From Paenibacillus lemnae (GTDB lineage: Bacteria > Bacillota > Bacilli > Paenibacillales > Paenibacillaceae), in assembly GCF_012933385.1 (NCBI RefSeq), contig NZ_JABBPN010000015.1:46965-110964 (forward strand): DNA of 64,000 nucleotides. The letters run 5' to 3'. The notes under the pieces are model-generated. The model did not search any database. It worked only from the letters and a program-made list of their open reading frames with translations, and was not told where the DNA came from. Below are positions 8,853-21,532 of the stretch, one piece after another. The stretch's first letter is position 1. The number at the start of each line of letters is the position of its first letter. A program made the position numbers and the translations under genes.

Positions 8853-8881
8853 ATTATAATACGAAAGAACGTATGTTCCAT
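8853..8881. promoter_or_regulatory. overlapping divergent -10 elements (TATAAT in both directions)
   Basis: ATTATAAT at 8853-8860 is self-complementary, giving TATAAT on the plus strand (8855-8860, toward the M50 gene) and on the minus strand (8858-8853, toward the TerB operon). -35 matches are weak in both directions (minus: TGGAAC or ATGGAA around 8875-8881). Such weak -35 boxes are common at regulated promoters. Confidence 0.5.
8866..8879. promoter_or_regulatory. LexA (SOS) box between TerB operon and M50 gene
   Basis: AGAACGTATGTTCC matches the Bacillus SOS consensus CGAACRNRYGTTCG at the whole GAAC-N4-GTTC core and at the R/R/Y positions in the centre. It begins 6 bases after the plus-strand -10 and covers the spacer and -35 region of the minus-strand promoter, so LexA bound here could repress both directions. 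Direct sequence match; regulation is inferred. Confidence 0.7.
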
Positions 8882-8951
8882 TTTATCACATTCTACGACC
8901 TGCTGTCTGCACCCGCCGTGGCTGCGGAATACGGTCAAAAAGGAGTTCCAT

Positions 8952-9653
8952 ATGAACAAATGGCTTAAAACCATTCTCTATCTGGTCGGCGCCGCGATTT
9001 TGACACGACTGATTCCGTTCTCCTCCTGGTTCCGCATCATGGATACGATGATCCATGAACTGGGTCATGCGCTGGCTACCCTGCTGCTGTCAGGCCGGGT
9101 ACTGAGCATTCAATTAAACCCCGATCACAGCGGCGTGACGTATTCGCTTGTCGCTCCCGGCTGGAGGTCCCTGATCGTCTCACTGGCAGGATATATTCCG
9201 GCCTCTCTGTTCTCGGTCCTGATGTTCTACGGCTATGCCCGGCGGAAGCAGGCTCAGGGACTGATCGCGATTGCCGTTACCGCCCTGCTGATGATTTTGC
9301 TGTTTGTCCGCAACGGGTATGGCATCTGGTGGCTCTCCATTTTCATTGTGATCACCCTGGTGTTTTACCTGCTTGGCGGTCGAATCCGCAACGCCTATTA
9401 TCTGGTTCTCGCTTTTCTCTGTCTGGAGGAATCGGTCATGGGCCCTGTCACACTTCTGGTATATGGAATCACCCGGCCCGCCCGTGCCGGAGATGCGGCC
9501 AATCTGGCCAGCCAGACGCCCCTGCCGGCAGCAGTGTGGGCACTTGTCTTCCTGGCTTTTGCGCTCTGGTGTGCAAAGCTGGCCCTCCAGCTGTTCTGGA
9601 GCAGGCGGTCTACAGCAAGCCGAGAGCGCGAAATGAGGGCACGGGTGCGGTAA
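8952..9653 (+). CDS. membrane M50-family metallopeptidase
   Basis: 233 residues, about six predicted membrane segments. HELGHA at residues 35-40 is the zinc-binding HExxH motif of site-2-protease-like M50 peptidases (His35, Glu36, His39), close to the N-terminus as in short M50B-type proteins. These enzymes cleave substrates within or near the membrane; the target here is unknown. The second zinc ligand (an Asp in a later helix) is not obvious to me, so activity is not certain. Start ATG at 8952 with AAAAAGGAG upstream. It is transcribed divergently from the TerB operon across a region with a LexA box, and ends at a strong terminator. Confidence 0.72.
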   Translation: MNKWLKTILYLVGAAILTRLIPFSSWFRIMDTMIHELGHALATLLLSGRVLSIQLNPDHSGVTYSLVAPGWRSLIVSLAGYIPASLFSVLMFYGYARRKQAQGLIAIAVTALLMILLFVRNGYGIWWLSIFIVITLVFYLLGGRIRNAYYLVLAFLCLEESVMGPVTLLVYGITRPARAGDAANLASQTPLPAAVWALVFLAFALWCAKLALQLFWSRRSTASREREMRARVR

Positions 9654-9737
9654 CCCGGCATATGGCGCTCTTTCCTCTACCGATTTAGGGCCGCACCTCT
9701 CTTGATCCAAGCCCAGCTGGGTAAAAGGAGCAAAACG

Positions 9738-9771
9738 AAAGGCGGCTGACCCATGATGGTCAGCCGCCTTT
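9738..9771. terminator. bidirectional terminator, perfect 14-bp stem
   Basis: Bases 9738-9751 pair perfectly with 9758-9771 around the 6-base loop CATGAT, with A/T flanks on both sides. It separates the convergent M50 (plus) and GH5 (minus) genes and can serve both. Confidence 0.9.
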
Positions 9772-9787
9772 CCTATGCAACTCGACG

Positions 9788-11515
9788 TTATTTTGCCATA
9801 CCGGTAATACTGTTTCCATCTTTCGTAATGGTGTAGCTCAGAATCTCGCCGCTCCAGAAATGGAATTTCAGGTTCACCACGCCGTCATTCACTTCCTTGA
9901 AGAAGTTCTCGGTAAGCTGGATCGTTCCTGCCTCAACATCCGGAGAAAATGTATACGCGAATTCCTTGAAAGATGTCCAGTTTTGAGGGCCTGCATTACT
10001 TCCATCCTCGTATACGGCCTCCATCGTTGCCAGCAGATCACCGTTGAACTGTGTCGGAATGACAAAATCTGCAGCCGTTCCAGTCGCTGCTTCAAGCTTC
10101 GGCGTATCGTTCAGGATGACACGGAAGTTCCAGTCCGCTCCCTGATTGAAATCCGCTTGAAGCACGGCCTGTTCGCCGTACCCGCCGGAAGCAGTCAGAC
10201 GCGCGAGCGCAGATGCTTTAATCGTCAGGACATCACGGTAAAGTGTGTAGTCCGCGCCTGCTCTCAGCTTGTTCTTGCCTTTATCTCCAACCCAGATATT
10301 CACCAGGCGATTACCGTTCATCTCCATAGGAATAACTGCATCCTGCACCTGTGCTCCCTTGTTCACAAAGATCAGGTCGGATTTCGCAGTTGCCGAACGG
10401 CCTTTCCAGCTCGCCTTCATCATTTCGTACAGCTCGGGGTCAGACCACGCCAGGGTGTTTCGATTCAGGTGCTGACCGTTATCCCAGATCATATGGGCGA
10501 TTTTTCTCTGCTGAACATAGTTTAAAATATATTCGAAAAACTTCAGCTTCTCGCCCTGCTCGATCACCCCGGTATGCTTGTCAAAGCCCAGGAGACCGAA
10601 CTCGCCCAGAATGACCGGAATACCGTCCGCTACCAATGTATCGTAGGTACGGTCAAACGTATCGTCAATATCCTTGATTGTTTCCTCATTAAACGTGGTT
10701 ACGCCAGCAATATTAACACTGAACGGCCAGAATCCATAATAATGGATTGTCGCAATCAGGTTCGGGTCATTCAAGTTTTTAATATAATCGTGCAGGTGAT
10801 CCAGCTTTTCCTGAGCTGCATTGGTTTCCAGTGTTGGAATGACCAGCGGGCGCACATCATTGCTGCCGCCTGATTTACGTACAATGTTGTAGAAGGACGT
10901 ATTCAGCTCATCCAGATAACGGAGGTGAGACGGATCCTCAGCTCCCCAGCCGTCTGTAAATCTCGGTTCATTGATGCTCTCAAACATTAACTTGTTCGAG
11001 TGATTCTTGAACCGGTCCGCGATTTGAGTCCAGGCTGCATTGTAGCGCGCCTTTACTTCAGCCGGATTCTTCTCCATCTTGCTTACCCACAGCCAGGAAT
11101 CGTGATGCAGATTGATCATGACATACAAGCCTTCGTCCAGCGACCAGTCAACGACCTCCTCTACCCGATCCATAAAAGCAGGGTCAATCGCATAGTCCGG
11201 TCCTTGTCCCATACGCTGGTCCCAGGTGACCGGAATCCGGATGCTGTTAAAGCCGTTGGCCTTGACAGCCTTGATCTGTTCTTTTGTCACACGAGGGTTG
11301 CCCCAGGAGGTTTCATCTTCGCCTGTAGCATCCAATGTGTTGCCCAGATTCCAGCCAGGCTGCATGGCTTCTACATAAGATTGAATGCTGCTCTTTGGCG
11401 GCTGAAGATCTTTAGGCTTATCTTTTGGTGCCGCTGCAGCGGATGTGATTGTGGTCAGCAGCATCGCCGCTGCCAAGGTCAGTGATAACAGCATCTTTTT
11501 TCGTAGACTATTCAT
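9788..11515 (-). CDS. secreted GH5 endoglucanase (cellulase) with C-terminal X2-type modules
   Basis: 575 residues. A signal peptide (about 1-29, ending SAAAA) predicts secretion. Residues ~45-375 form a glycoside hydrolase family 5 barrel: conserved GWNLGNTLDA, RIPVTW, LHHD, the acid/base Glu183 in FESINEP and the nucleophile Glu305 in VILGEFG. The enzyme is expected to cut beta-1,4-glucan internally. The C-terminal ~200 residues look like two successive Ig-like X2 (CBM_X2) modules, common in Paenibacillus and Clostridium cellulases and thought to help contact substrate or cell wall. Single gene, ATG start with AGGAGGG upstream, with cre-like sequences ahead of it, consistent with catabolite repression. 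Confidence 0.9.
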   Translation of the reverse strand: MNSLRKKMLLSLTLAAAMLLTTITSAAAAPKDKPKDLQPPKSSIQSYVEAMQPGWNLGNTLDATGEDETSWGNPRVTKEQIKAVKANGFNSIRIPVTWDQRMGQGPDYAIDPAFMDRVEEVVDWSLDEGLYVMINLHHDSWLWVSKMEKNPAEVKARYNAAWTQIADRFKNHSNKLMFESINEPRFTDGWGAEDPSHLRYLDELNTSFYNIVRKSGGSNDVRPLVIPTLETNAAQEKLDHLHDYIKNLNDPNLIATIHYYGFWPFSVNIAGVTTFNEETIKDIDDTFDRTYDTLVADGIPVILGEFGLLGFDKHTGVIEQGEKLKFFEYILNYVQQRKIAHMIWDNGQHLNRNTLAWSDPELYEMMKASWKGRSATAKSDLIFVNKGAQVQDAVIPMEMNGNRLVNIWVGDKGKNKLRAGADYTLYRDVLTIKASALARLTASGGYGEQAVLQADFNQGADWNFRVILNDTPKLEAATGTAADFVIPTQFNGDLLATMEAVYEDGSNAGPQNWTSFKEFAYTFSPDVEAGTIQLTENFFKEVNDGVVNLKFHFWSGEILSYTITKDGNSITGMAK

Positions 11516-11539
11516 AAAACCCTCCTACCGTTAATTTTG

Positions 11540-11564
11540 TCAGCGCTTTCTGAAAGCGGTTGCT
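11540..11564 (-). promoter_or_regulatory. putative CcpA (cre) site upstream of the GH5 gene
   Basis: Two overlapping cre-like sequences: on the minus strand CAGAAAGCGCTGACA (11554-11540) and on the plus strand TGAAAGCGGTTGCT (11551-11564). Each keeps the AAARCG core but deviates from the cre consensus at a few outer positions. Location 25-50 bases upstream of the start fits repression. Confidence 0.4.
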
Positions 11565-11675
11565 GTTATACTCTAACACAGCTAATTTGTGGGTGACATC
11601 CTAATAATTAGTGATATTTTCATATGAAAATTAGACCTGTTGTTCCACTCGAAGACTATCCGGATTGAATTCGGC

Positions 11676-12068
11676 TTACCACAGCGGTTCCATAAACCGG
11701 TCCATCCCGGTCCCCGCATACCAGAGAAACAGCATGTAACCGACCACCATCAGCCCCGCTGTAATGAACGTGACCACATAATGTTTGGCTGGCCTTAAAT
11801 ACTTCCATTCCATGAACCCACGAAAACAGTGATACAGAAGCGCCATCGGTATGATCACGTAAAACCCAAAGAAAGACGGCAGGATATCATTATAAATCGC
11901 TCCCATACACACGAGAATCATTACAAGCACAATGAGCGAAACCGCAATGAACGGCTTTTGACCGGGTGTATGAGATAACCGGGCTTCACGGTCTTCTCTG
12001 CTCACAAACACCAGATTCAGTGGAATCGTTAAAAATCCAATTATCCCTAAAAGGGTGAGTATATTCAT
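11676..12068 (-). CDS. small four-helix membrane protein, DUF4181-like
   Basis: 130 residues from the ATG at 12068, which has AGGGGG six bases upstream; an earlier in-frame ATG at 12122 would add 18 residues but lacks a ribosome-binding site. Four hydrophobic segments are visible (about residues 2-20, 38-57, 62-80, 100-118). The loop FRGFMEWKYLRPAKHYVV resembles the conserved region of the DUF4181 family of Bacillus membrane proteins, whose function is unknown. Lies alone between the GH5 and GH105 genes on the same strand. Family assignment is tentative. Confidence 0.6.
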   Translation of the reverse strand: MNILTLLGIIGFLTIPLNLVFVSREDREARLSHTPGQKPFIAVSLIVLVMILVCMGAIYNDILPSFFGFYVIIPMALLYHCFRGFMEWKYLRPAKHYVVTFITAGLMVVGYMLFLWYAGTGMDRFMEPLW

Positions 12069-12162
12069 AAAGGCCCCCTGCTTTCTCTTCAAAATCATAA
12101 ACTCTTGAATGAATTCCTTCATCTGGTTAAACGCACTTCAAAGGGTATAAGTTCGGAAATGA

Positions 12163-12205
12163 AGCAAAAAACCCCGGCTTTCCCTTACACAGGGTAACCG
12201 GGGTT
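12163..12205 (-). terminator. terminator of the GH105 gene
   Basis: AACCCCGG (minus 12205-12198) pairs with CCGGGGTT (12177-12170), extended by inner pairing of ACCCT with AGGG, followed on the minus strand by seven T residues. Just after the GH105 stop. Confidence 0.88.
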
Positions 12206-12240
12206 GACCACATTGATTTGTCTACCGTTGATCTGCAGCG

Positions 12241-13278
12241 CTAGATGGCACTTACAGGCTCCTTGTTCTGAAGCAGGGCCACCAGATATGCCAGCGCTAA
12301 CCCCTGTCCCCATCCCTGAACGCGTTTTTTCGAGATCACTTTATAATCATCTGCTGAGTACATGACCGCCGTGCCTGCGGATACGTTGCGAACCGAGCCG
12401 TCCTCATCAATATTTGCCCGGATCCCTTCATATGCTCTAGCCATATAATTCTGATGCAGCGGCTGGGCGTAGATCGTCATCGCAGCTGCAATCCCTGCGG
12501 AAGCCGATGTTTCCAGATACGAGGTCTCATCATCCAGAATCGTATGCCACATGCCTTCCGGAGACTGCAGTCTCACCAGAGCACTCAGCTGGTCTCCCAA
12601 TGCGCCGCCAATCTGCATCCACATCGGCATAAACGGATTCAGCATCTTGTGAGTTTGTGCCATCGTATAAGCAGCCCATGCATTTGCCCGGCCCCAATAA
12701 ATACCCGACAAATGATCCTGTCTTGTGTTATCCCAGGCATGATAGAACAGATTCGTTTTCGTATCCTGCAAATATTCCTCATGCCAGTAAAACTGATTCA
12801 AGGCGTCATCGATATATTCCTTGTTGTCCAGCTTGAATCCAAGCCGAATTAAGAAATAAGCGGCCATGAACAGGGTATCTGCCCAAGCTTGTTCAGGAAA
12901 ATCATTTTTGGAGGAAACCGTATGCTGAAATACATCTTTCCCAAACCGAATAGCATCCTTGCGGAGATATTCGGCCTTCATCAGCGCCAGATCCAAATAT
13001 TTCGAGTCACCTGTGGCCTCGTGCAGCGTCAGCATCGTATGCCCCATCGCACAGGAATTGACCATAAGCGGCGGAATGCCTAGCTCCAGATACTCGTCCA
13101 CCCATTTCACAAGGAAATCGATGTATTCCTGATTCCCCGTGGCCTCCCATGCCTTACAAATCCCGTAAAAAGCCACCCCGCAGGACCAGTTCCACGTAAA
13201 GTCCATGTTCATCGTACGGCGGACTACCCGATCCAAAAGTTCCTTAACTTCCTGCTCATCACATTCAAACTTGCGCAT
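12241..13278 (-). CDS. GH105 (GH88-like) unsaturated rhamnogalacturonyl hydrolase
   Basis: 345 residues, no signal peptide, so cytoplasmic. The (alpha/alpha)6-barrel pattern of YteR/YesR enzymes is visible: WNWSCGVAFYGICKAWEATG near the N-terminus, the segment EQAWADTLFMAAYFL holding the likely catalytic Asp, and YWGRANAWAAYTMAQ. These enzymes remove the unsaturated galacturonic acid left by rhamnogalacturonan lyases from short pectin fragments. No pectin transporter or lyase gene is nearby, so it stands alone. ATG start at 13278 with AAGGAGAG upstream. A cre-like palindrome lies about 110 bases upstream. Confidence 0.88.
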   Translation of the reverse strand: MRKFECDEQEVKELLDRVVRRTMNMDFTWNWSCGVAFYGICKAWEATGNQEYIDFLVKWVDEYLELGIPPLMVNSCAMGHTMLTLHEATGDSKYLDLALMKAEYLRKDAIRFGKDVFQHTVSSKNDFPEQAWADTLFMAAYFLIRLGFKLDNKEYIDDALNQFYWHEEYLQDTKTNLFYHAWDNTRQDHLSGIYWGRANAWAAYTMAQTHKMLNPFMPMWMQIGGALGDQLSALVRLQSPEGMWHTILDDETSYLETSASAGIAAAMTIYAQPLHQNYMARAYEGIRANIDEDGSVRNVSAGTAVMYSADDYKVISKKRVQGWGQGLALAYLVALLQNKEPVSAI

Positions 13279-13385
13279 TGCATCATCTCTCCTTCATCGC
13301 ATATCCACTTTTTGCAAGCCTTCTTAGTAAGCCATTCATCCGTTTCAATCATGATGCAGTTTATAATGACTTGGTTTATATCCAA

Positions 13386-13399
13386 AGTAAGCGCTTCAC
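13386..13399 (-). promoter_or_regulatory. putative CcpA (cre) site upstream of the GH105 gene
   Basis: AGTAAGCGCTTCAC carries the perfect palindromic core AAGCGCTT of cre sites and matches 10 of 14 positions of TGTAAGCGCTTACA. It lies upstream of a carbohydrate-hydrolase gene, the usual place for CcpA control. Confidence 0.5.
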
Positions 13400-13530
13400 A
13401 GTTATTCTATCAATATTGAGCAGCGCAGGCTATACTACAATTTTGCCGGGAAAGAGATTTGCCTACTCTACTCTCCCTTCCCCTCCCCACACACCCGCCC
13501 AGCTCCTGTGATTCGCAGAGAGGTCAGGTG

Positions 13531-14003
13531 GGTTTTTTGCGCTCCTCTCAAGAGAGCCGCAGGCCAGCGCGGGCTGGGTCAGCTGCACCTTTTCTACCCT
13601 GCAGGAGTGGCGTGAGACGGTGGAGGAGCAGCGCGTCCGCCTTTAAAATCGGGAAACTAGGTTGAATAATAATGGAGAGATGCCAGAGGGTGAAATGATT
13701 CTGGAGAAGCGGAGCGTTCGCTCAAAGCTTTCTGAAAGAAAGCTCGCATCGGAAGCATACGCTTGATCGTGGATTTCTACCTACCTCCTGAATAAATTGA
13801 AATCCACGATCAAGAGCGATCGGAAGAACATTTCACCCGCCGGCTACTACTCCTAATTAGCTTAGTTCAACCTCATCCAAGTTTCCCGATTTTAACAGCG
13901 GCCGGAATCGACTCACGCCACTCCCCCCACCCCTGCCAAAAAAGGTGCAGCGCCATCCCAGCCAAATAGCCAGCGGCCCCCATCACATAAGCGCAAAAAA
14001 GCC
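13531..14003. repeat. ~470-bp imperfect inverted repeat, gene-free
   Basis: This gap of about 760 bases between GH105 and eno contains no credible gene. Its right two thirds form one long imperfect palindrome centred near 13788. Matching segments from the centre outward: 13763-13777 with 13799-13813 (15/15), 13688-13697 with 13829-13838 (10/10), 13659-13666 with 13866-13873 (8/8), 13644-13658 with 13880-13894 (15/15), 13604-13616 with 13912-13924 (13/13), 13583-13593 with 13940-13950 (11/11), 13572-13578 with 13957-13963 (7/7) and 13531-13542 with 13991-14003. It could be a structured RNA, a MITE-like element or both. Confidence 0.85.
13686..13762 (-). repeat. dispersed repeat module, copy 1 (inside the long palindrome)
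   Basis: Read on the minus strand, this ~77-base segment aligns with 24274-24354 on the plus strand over its whole length. Shared blocks include GAAAGCTTT, a central ACGCT-CCGCTTCT and CAGAATCA-TT followed by CACC-TC. See copies 2 and 3. Confidence 0.7.
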
Positions 14004-14032
14004 CGGCCTCCCTTCAAAGCAGGAGCCGGGCT
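13994..14032 (-). terminator. terminator of the glycolytic operon (after eno)
   Basis: AGCCCGGC (minus 14032-14025) pairs with GCCGGGCT (14007-14000) and is followed on the minus strand by six T residues. It lies 10 bases after the eno stop and overlaps the outer arm of the long inverted repeat. Confidence 0.88.
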
Positions 14033-14042
14033 GTACATTCAA

Positions 14043-15362
<1,320 letters not shown>

Positions 15363-15402
15363 TCATTACCCCTAGCTTATCACAGGCTGGAGGCACTTTG
15401 CA

Positions 15403-16944
15403 TTATCGGGTGGCAATCATGGAGGTTCCGGTCATTTCCTGCGGCTTCTCCAGGTTCAGCAGATCGAGAATCGTCGGAGCGATATCGGCCAGAATGCCGC
15501 CTTCACGCAGCGTTACGGTCTCATCTGTCACAATGAATGGCACCGGATTCGTCGTATGGGCCGTGAACGGACGTCCGTTCTCGTCAAACACCATATCTGC
15601 GTTACCGTGGTCTGCAGTGATGAGGACAACCCCGCCTTTTTCCAGAACGGCATCCACAACTTTACCAACACATTCATCCGTCGTTTCCACGGCCTTGATG
15701 GTTGGCTCCAGCATACCGGAGTGGCCTACCATATCCGGATTTGCAAAATTCAAAATGATCGCATCATGCTTATCTGCTTCAATCTCTCTGACGCAGGCAT
15801 CGGCTACTTCGTATGCGCTCATCTCGGGCTGCAAATCATATGTAGCCACCTTCGGTGAGTTAATCAGCACGCGAGTCTCACCAGGCAGTTCCACATCGCG
15901 GCCGCCGCTGAAAAAGAACGTCACATGCGGATACTTCTCGGTTTCGGCGATACGCAGCTGCTTTTTATTATTTTGTACCAGCACTTCACCCAGCGTGTTA
16001 TCCAGGTTCTTCGGCTTATAAGCCACAAATCCCTCTACGGTCTCGCTGAACAGCGTCAGGCACACAAAATGCAGACCTTGCGGAGCCTTAGGTCCACGCT
16101 CAAATCCGCGGAAATCGCTGTTCGTGAATACCTGGGAGAGCTGAATAGCACGGTCCGGACGGAAGTTCAGAAAGATCACGGAGTCTCCGCTCTCAACGAG
16201 ACTAACCGGCTGGCCTTCGCTGTCCACAATTACAGTCGGTTCAACGAACTCATCAAAAATGGAATTGTCATACGATTCATTGATCGCTTGAAGAGGGTCC
16301 TGATACTTAGGTCCTTCTCCATACACCATAGCTCGGTAGGTCTTCTCTACACGATCCCAGCGCTTGTCACGGTCCATGGCATAGTAACGTCCGGATACCG
16401 TGGCGATTTTCCCTACGCCGACTTCATCGATCTTGGCCAGCAGATCCTTGATGAACTGCTTTCCGCTGTCCGGAGCCACATCGCGTCCATCCATAAAAGC
16501 ATGAATATAGACCTCTTCAAGGCCTTCCTTTTTGGAAAGATCGAGCATGGCAAACAGATGATCGATGTGACTGTGCACACCACCGTCGGAGACCAAGCCG
16601 TACAGATGCAGCTTCTTGTTGTTTTTCTTGGCCGCGCGAATGGCTTCCACCAGCGTCTCATTCTCGAAAAACTCGCCATCGCGAATCGATTTCGTGATCC
16701 GCGTCAAGTCCTGATACACAATCCGTCCGGCACCAATGTTCAGGTGTCCGACCTCGGAGTTGCCCATCTGTCCTTCCGGAAGACCAACCGCTTCACCGCA
16801 AGCGGTCAGTGTGGTGTTCGGATACTGCTTCAGGTAACGGTCATAGTTCGGCTTGTTGGCTTGAGCTACGGCATTGCCTGTCGTGGTGCTGCGCAGTCCG
16901 AACCCGTCCATGATGATCAAAGCTACGGGTCTTGGTGCGGACAT
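15403..16944 (-). CDS. gpmI: 2,3-bisphosphoglycerate-independent phosphoglycerate mutase
   Basis: 513 residues from the ATG at 16944 ([18 protein letters not shown]), preceded by GAGGGGG; the frame is open further upstream but only inside tpiA. It interconverts 3- and 2-phosphoglycerate using two Mn2+ ions. Motifs: LIIMDGFG with the first metal ligand, the nucleophilic Ser in [24 protein letters not shown], and [11 protein letters not shown] near the C-terminus. The start lies one base after the tpiA stop region, indicating tight coupling. Spore-formers use this Mn-dependent form, linking its activity to pH and metal during sporulation. Confidence 0.97.
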   Translation of the reverse strand: MSAPRPVALIIMDGFGLRSTTTGNAVAQANKPNYDRYLKQYPNTTLTACGEAVGLPEGQMGNSEVGHLNIGAGRIVYQDLTRITKSIRDGEFFENETLVEAIRAAKKNNKKLHLYGLVSDGGVHSHIDHLFAMLDLSKKEGLEEVYIHAFMDGRDVAPDSGKQFIKDLLAKIDEVGVGKIATVSGRYYAMDRDKRWDRVEKTYRAMVYGEGPKYQDPLQAINESYDNSIFDEFVEPTVIVDSEGQPVSLVESGDSVIFLNFRPDRAIQLSQVFTNSDFRGFERGPKAPQGLHFVCLTLFSETVEGFVAYKPKNLDNTLGEVLVQNNKKQLRIAETEKYPHVTFFFSGGRDVELPGETRVLINSPKVATYDLQPEMSAYEVADACVREIEADKHDAIILNFANPDMVGHSGMLEPTIKAVETTDECVGKVVDAVLEKGGVVLITADHGNADMVFDENGRPFTAHTTNPVPFIVTDETVTLREGGILADIAPTILDLLNLEKPQEMTGTSMIATR

Positions 16945-16945
16945 C

Positions 16946-17722
<777 letters not shown>

Positions 17723-17754
17723 CTAATACCAAAAGACTCTTATATTAAAAGATA

Positions 17755-18936
17755 CTACTTATCGTTCAGCGCCACAACACCGGGAAGCTCTTTACCTTCC
17801 ATAAACTCCAGGGAAGCACCGCCGCCAGTGGAGATGTGATCCATTTTGTCCGCAAGCTCGAACTTCTCTGCCGCTGCAGCCGAATCGCCGCCGCCGATGA
17901 CCGTGTAGGCTTCCGTATCCGCACAAGCTTGTGCCACCTGACGAGTACCGTTGGAGAAAGGTTCGATTTCGAATACACCCATCGGTCCATTCCATACGAC
18001 CAGCTTGGAGTTTTTGATAACATCTGCATAGATTTCACGGGTTTTCGGACCGATGTCCACGCCTTCCCATCCAGCAGGAATACCATCAATGCCCACAATT
18101 TGTGTGTTAGCCTTTGCACTGAAGTCGTCGGCAACCAGGATATCTACCGGCAGGTAGAAGTTTTTGCCCAGTTCTTTCGCTTTTTCGATAAAACCGAGAG
18201 CAACATCCAGCTTGGAATCATCACACAGAGACAGACCGATTTCGTGGCCTTGTGCTTTGAGGAACGTGTAAGTCAGTCCGCCGCCAATGATGATGTTGTC
18301 TGCCAGGGTCAGCAGGTTATTGATGACATCGATTTTGTCTTTTACCTTGGAGCCGCCGACAATCGCCGTGAATGGACGATCCGGATTCGAGAGAGCTTTA
18401 CCAAGAACAGACAATTCTTTCTCCATCAAAAGGCCTGATACTGCCGGCAGGTGATGAGCAATCCCTTCCGTAGAAGCATGAGCGCGGTGAGCCGCACCGA
18501 ATGCATCATTCACAAACAGGTCCGCAAGCTCCGCAAACTGCTTCGCAAGTTCTGGATCGTTTTTCTCCTCACCTGGATAGAAACGAACATTTTCAAGCAA
18601 GAGTACATCACCGTTCTGCATGCCTTCGATCTGCGATTTCACAGCATCGCCCACAGCTTCGTCAGCTTTTGCCACCGGCTTGCCCAGAAGCTCGGACAAA
18701 CGCTCGCTCGCAGGCGTCAGACGCAGGGATTCCACGACTTCACCCTTAGGTCTTCCCATATGGCTGGCCAGGATCACCTTAGCACCTTGCTCTGTCAGAA
18801 ACTTGATGGTCGGCAGTGTTTGACGGATCCGGTTATCGTCCGTAATCTTGCCGTCCTCGAGGGGGACATTGAAATCGACACGGACAAACACCCGTTTGCC
18901 GTTTACTTCCACATCACGCACACTTTTCTTGTTCAT
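17755..18936 (-). CDS. pgk: phosphoglycerate kinase
   Basis: 393 residues. Transfers the acyl phosphate of 1,3-bisphosphoglycerate to ADP, the first ATP-yielding step of lower glycolysis. Signatures: [23 protein letters not shown], the hinge region with GGSKVKDKI, and the nucleotide-binding WNGPMGVFE and GGGDSAAA. Start: ATG at 18936, nine bases from AGGAGG; the in-frame GTG at 18942 is only three bases from it. 132 bases downstream of gapA, with a weak hairpin in the gap. Confidence 0.98.
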   Translation of the reverse strand: MNKKSVRDVEVNGKRVFVRVDFNVPLEDGKITDDNRIRQTLPTIKFLTEQGAKVILASHMGRPKGEVVESLRLTPASERLSELLGKPVAKADEAVGDAVKSQIEGMQNGDVLLLENVRFYPGEEKNDPELAKQFAELADLFVNDAFGAAHRAHASTEGIAHHLPAVSGLLMEKELSVLGKALSNPDRPFTAIVGGSKVKDKIDVINNLLTLADNIIIGGGLTYTFLKAQGHEIGLSLCDDSKLDVALGFIEKAKELGKNFYLPVDILVADDFSAKANTQIVGIDGIPAGWEGVDIGPKTREIYADVIKNSKLVVWNGPMGVFEIEPFSNGTRQVAQACADTEAYTVIGGGDSAAAAEKFELADKMDHISTGGGASLEFMEGKELPGVVALNDK

Positions 18937-19016
18937 CTCCACGTTCCTCCTAAGATACTATTCTCCTCACCAACAACGCAGCGGTTCTCTTTGTTTCTAT
19001 GTTTAAAAGACAAACC

Positions 19017-19041
19017 AAAGAGGAGCACCACAGGGAACCCC
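19017..19041 (-). terminator. hairpin between gapA and pgk, possible partial terminator or processing site
   Basis: On the minus strand AAGAGG (19041-19036) pairs with CCTCTT (19022-19017), followed by a T-rich stretch. A 6-bp stem is weak; it could give partial termination or mark an mRNA processing site that lets gapA be expressed more than the downstream genes. Confidence 0.3.
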
Positions 19042-19068
19042 TCTTCGATTTATGGTCATGATCTGATA

Positions 19069-21209
<2,141 letters not shown>

Positions 21210-21252
21210 GCCTTCCACTCCCGCAACTTCGTCTTTGGAGTCCTGTCTGGTG

Positions 21253-21288
21253 GTCAAAAAACGTCCCAGCGAAACAATTTTAGTCCCA
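21253..21288 (-). promoter_or_regulatory. CggR operator (two direct repeats)
   Basis: On the minus strand the sequence reads GGGAC-N6-TGTT-N4(+1)-GGGAC-N6-TGAC, closely matching the Bacillus CggR operator CGGGAC-N6-TGTC-N4-CGGGAC-N6-TGTC. The two GGGAC blocks are at 21287-21283 and 21267-21263. It lies between the promoter and the cggR start, where a bound repressor would block elongation. Confidence 0.85.
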
Positions 21289-21293
21289 CCATC

Positions 21294-21322
21294 ATTCTAA
21301 CCAATATTTATGAAGGTTGCAA
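21294..21322 (-). promoter_or_regulatory. sigma-A promoter of the cggR-eno operon
   Basis: Minus strand -35 TTGCAA (21322-21317), 17-base spacer, -10 TAGAAT (21299-21294), immediately upstream of the CggR operator. Confidence 0.8.
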
Positions 21323-21457
21323 GTGTTCCGATTGTATACTTCTCTGTCACAGGCTTTATTATGCATTTCCTGGCAGGAAGAAAGTTAGACGCCCTCTTGT
21401 TTTTTTAGCAAATATGCGTTATACTCAATAACGTTGCTAAATTTTCAACTTATATAT

Positions 21458-21532
21458 GCGCCCGTGGTCCAATGGATATGACGTAGGCCTCCGGAGCCTG
21501 AGATCGAGGTTCGATTCCTCGCGGGCGCGCCA
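21458..21532 (+). tRNA. tRNA-Arg (anticodon CCG)
   Basis: 75 bases with a 7-bp acceptor stem GCGCCCG/CGGGCGC, T-loop TTCGATT, encoded CCA at 21530-21532 and anticodon stem TAGGC/GCCTG around the loop CTCCGGA. The anticodon CCG reads CGG arginine codons. It lies alone between the divergent cggR and clpP genes. Confidence 0.96.

Noticed and set aside
13278..13665. Short plus-strand open frames upstream of the long inverted repeat
   Set aside because: No ribosome-binding sites, low-complexity translation and overlap with palindromic DNA.
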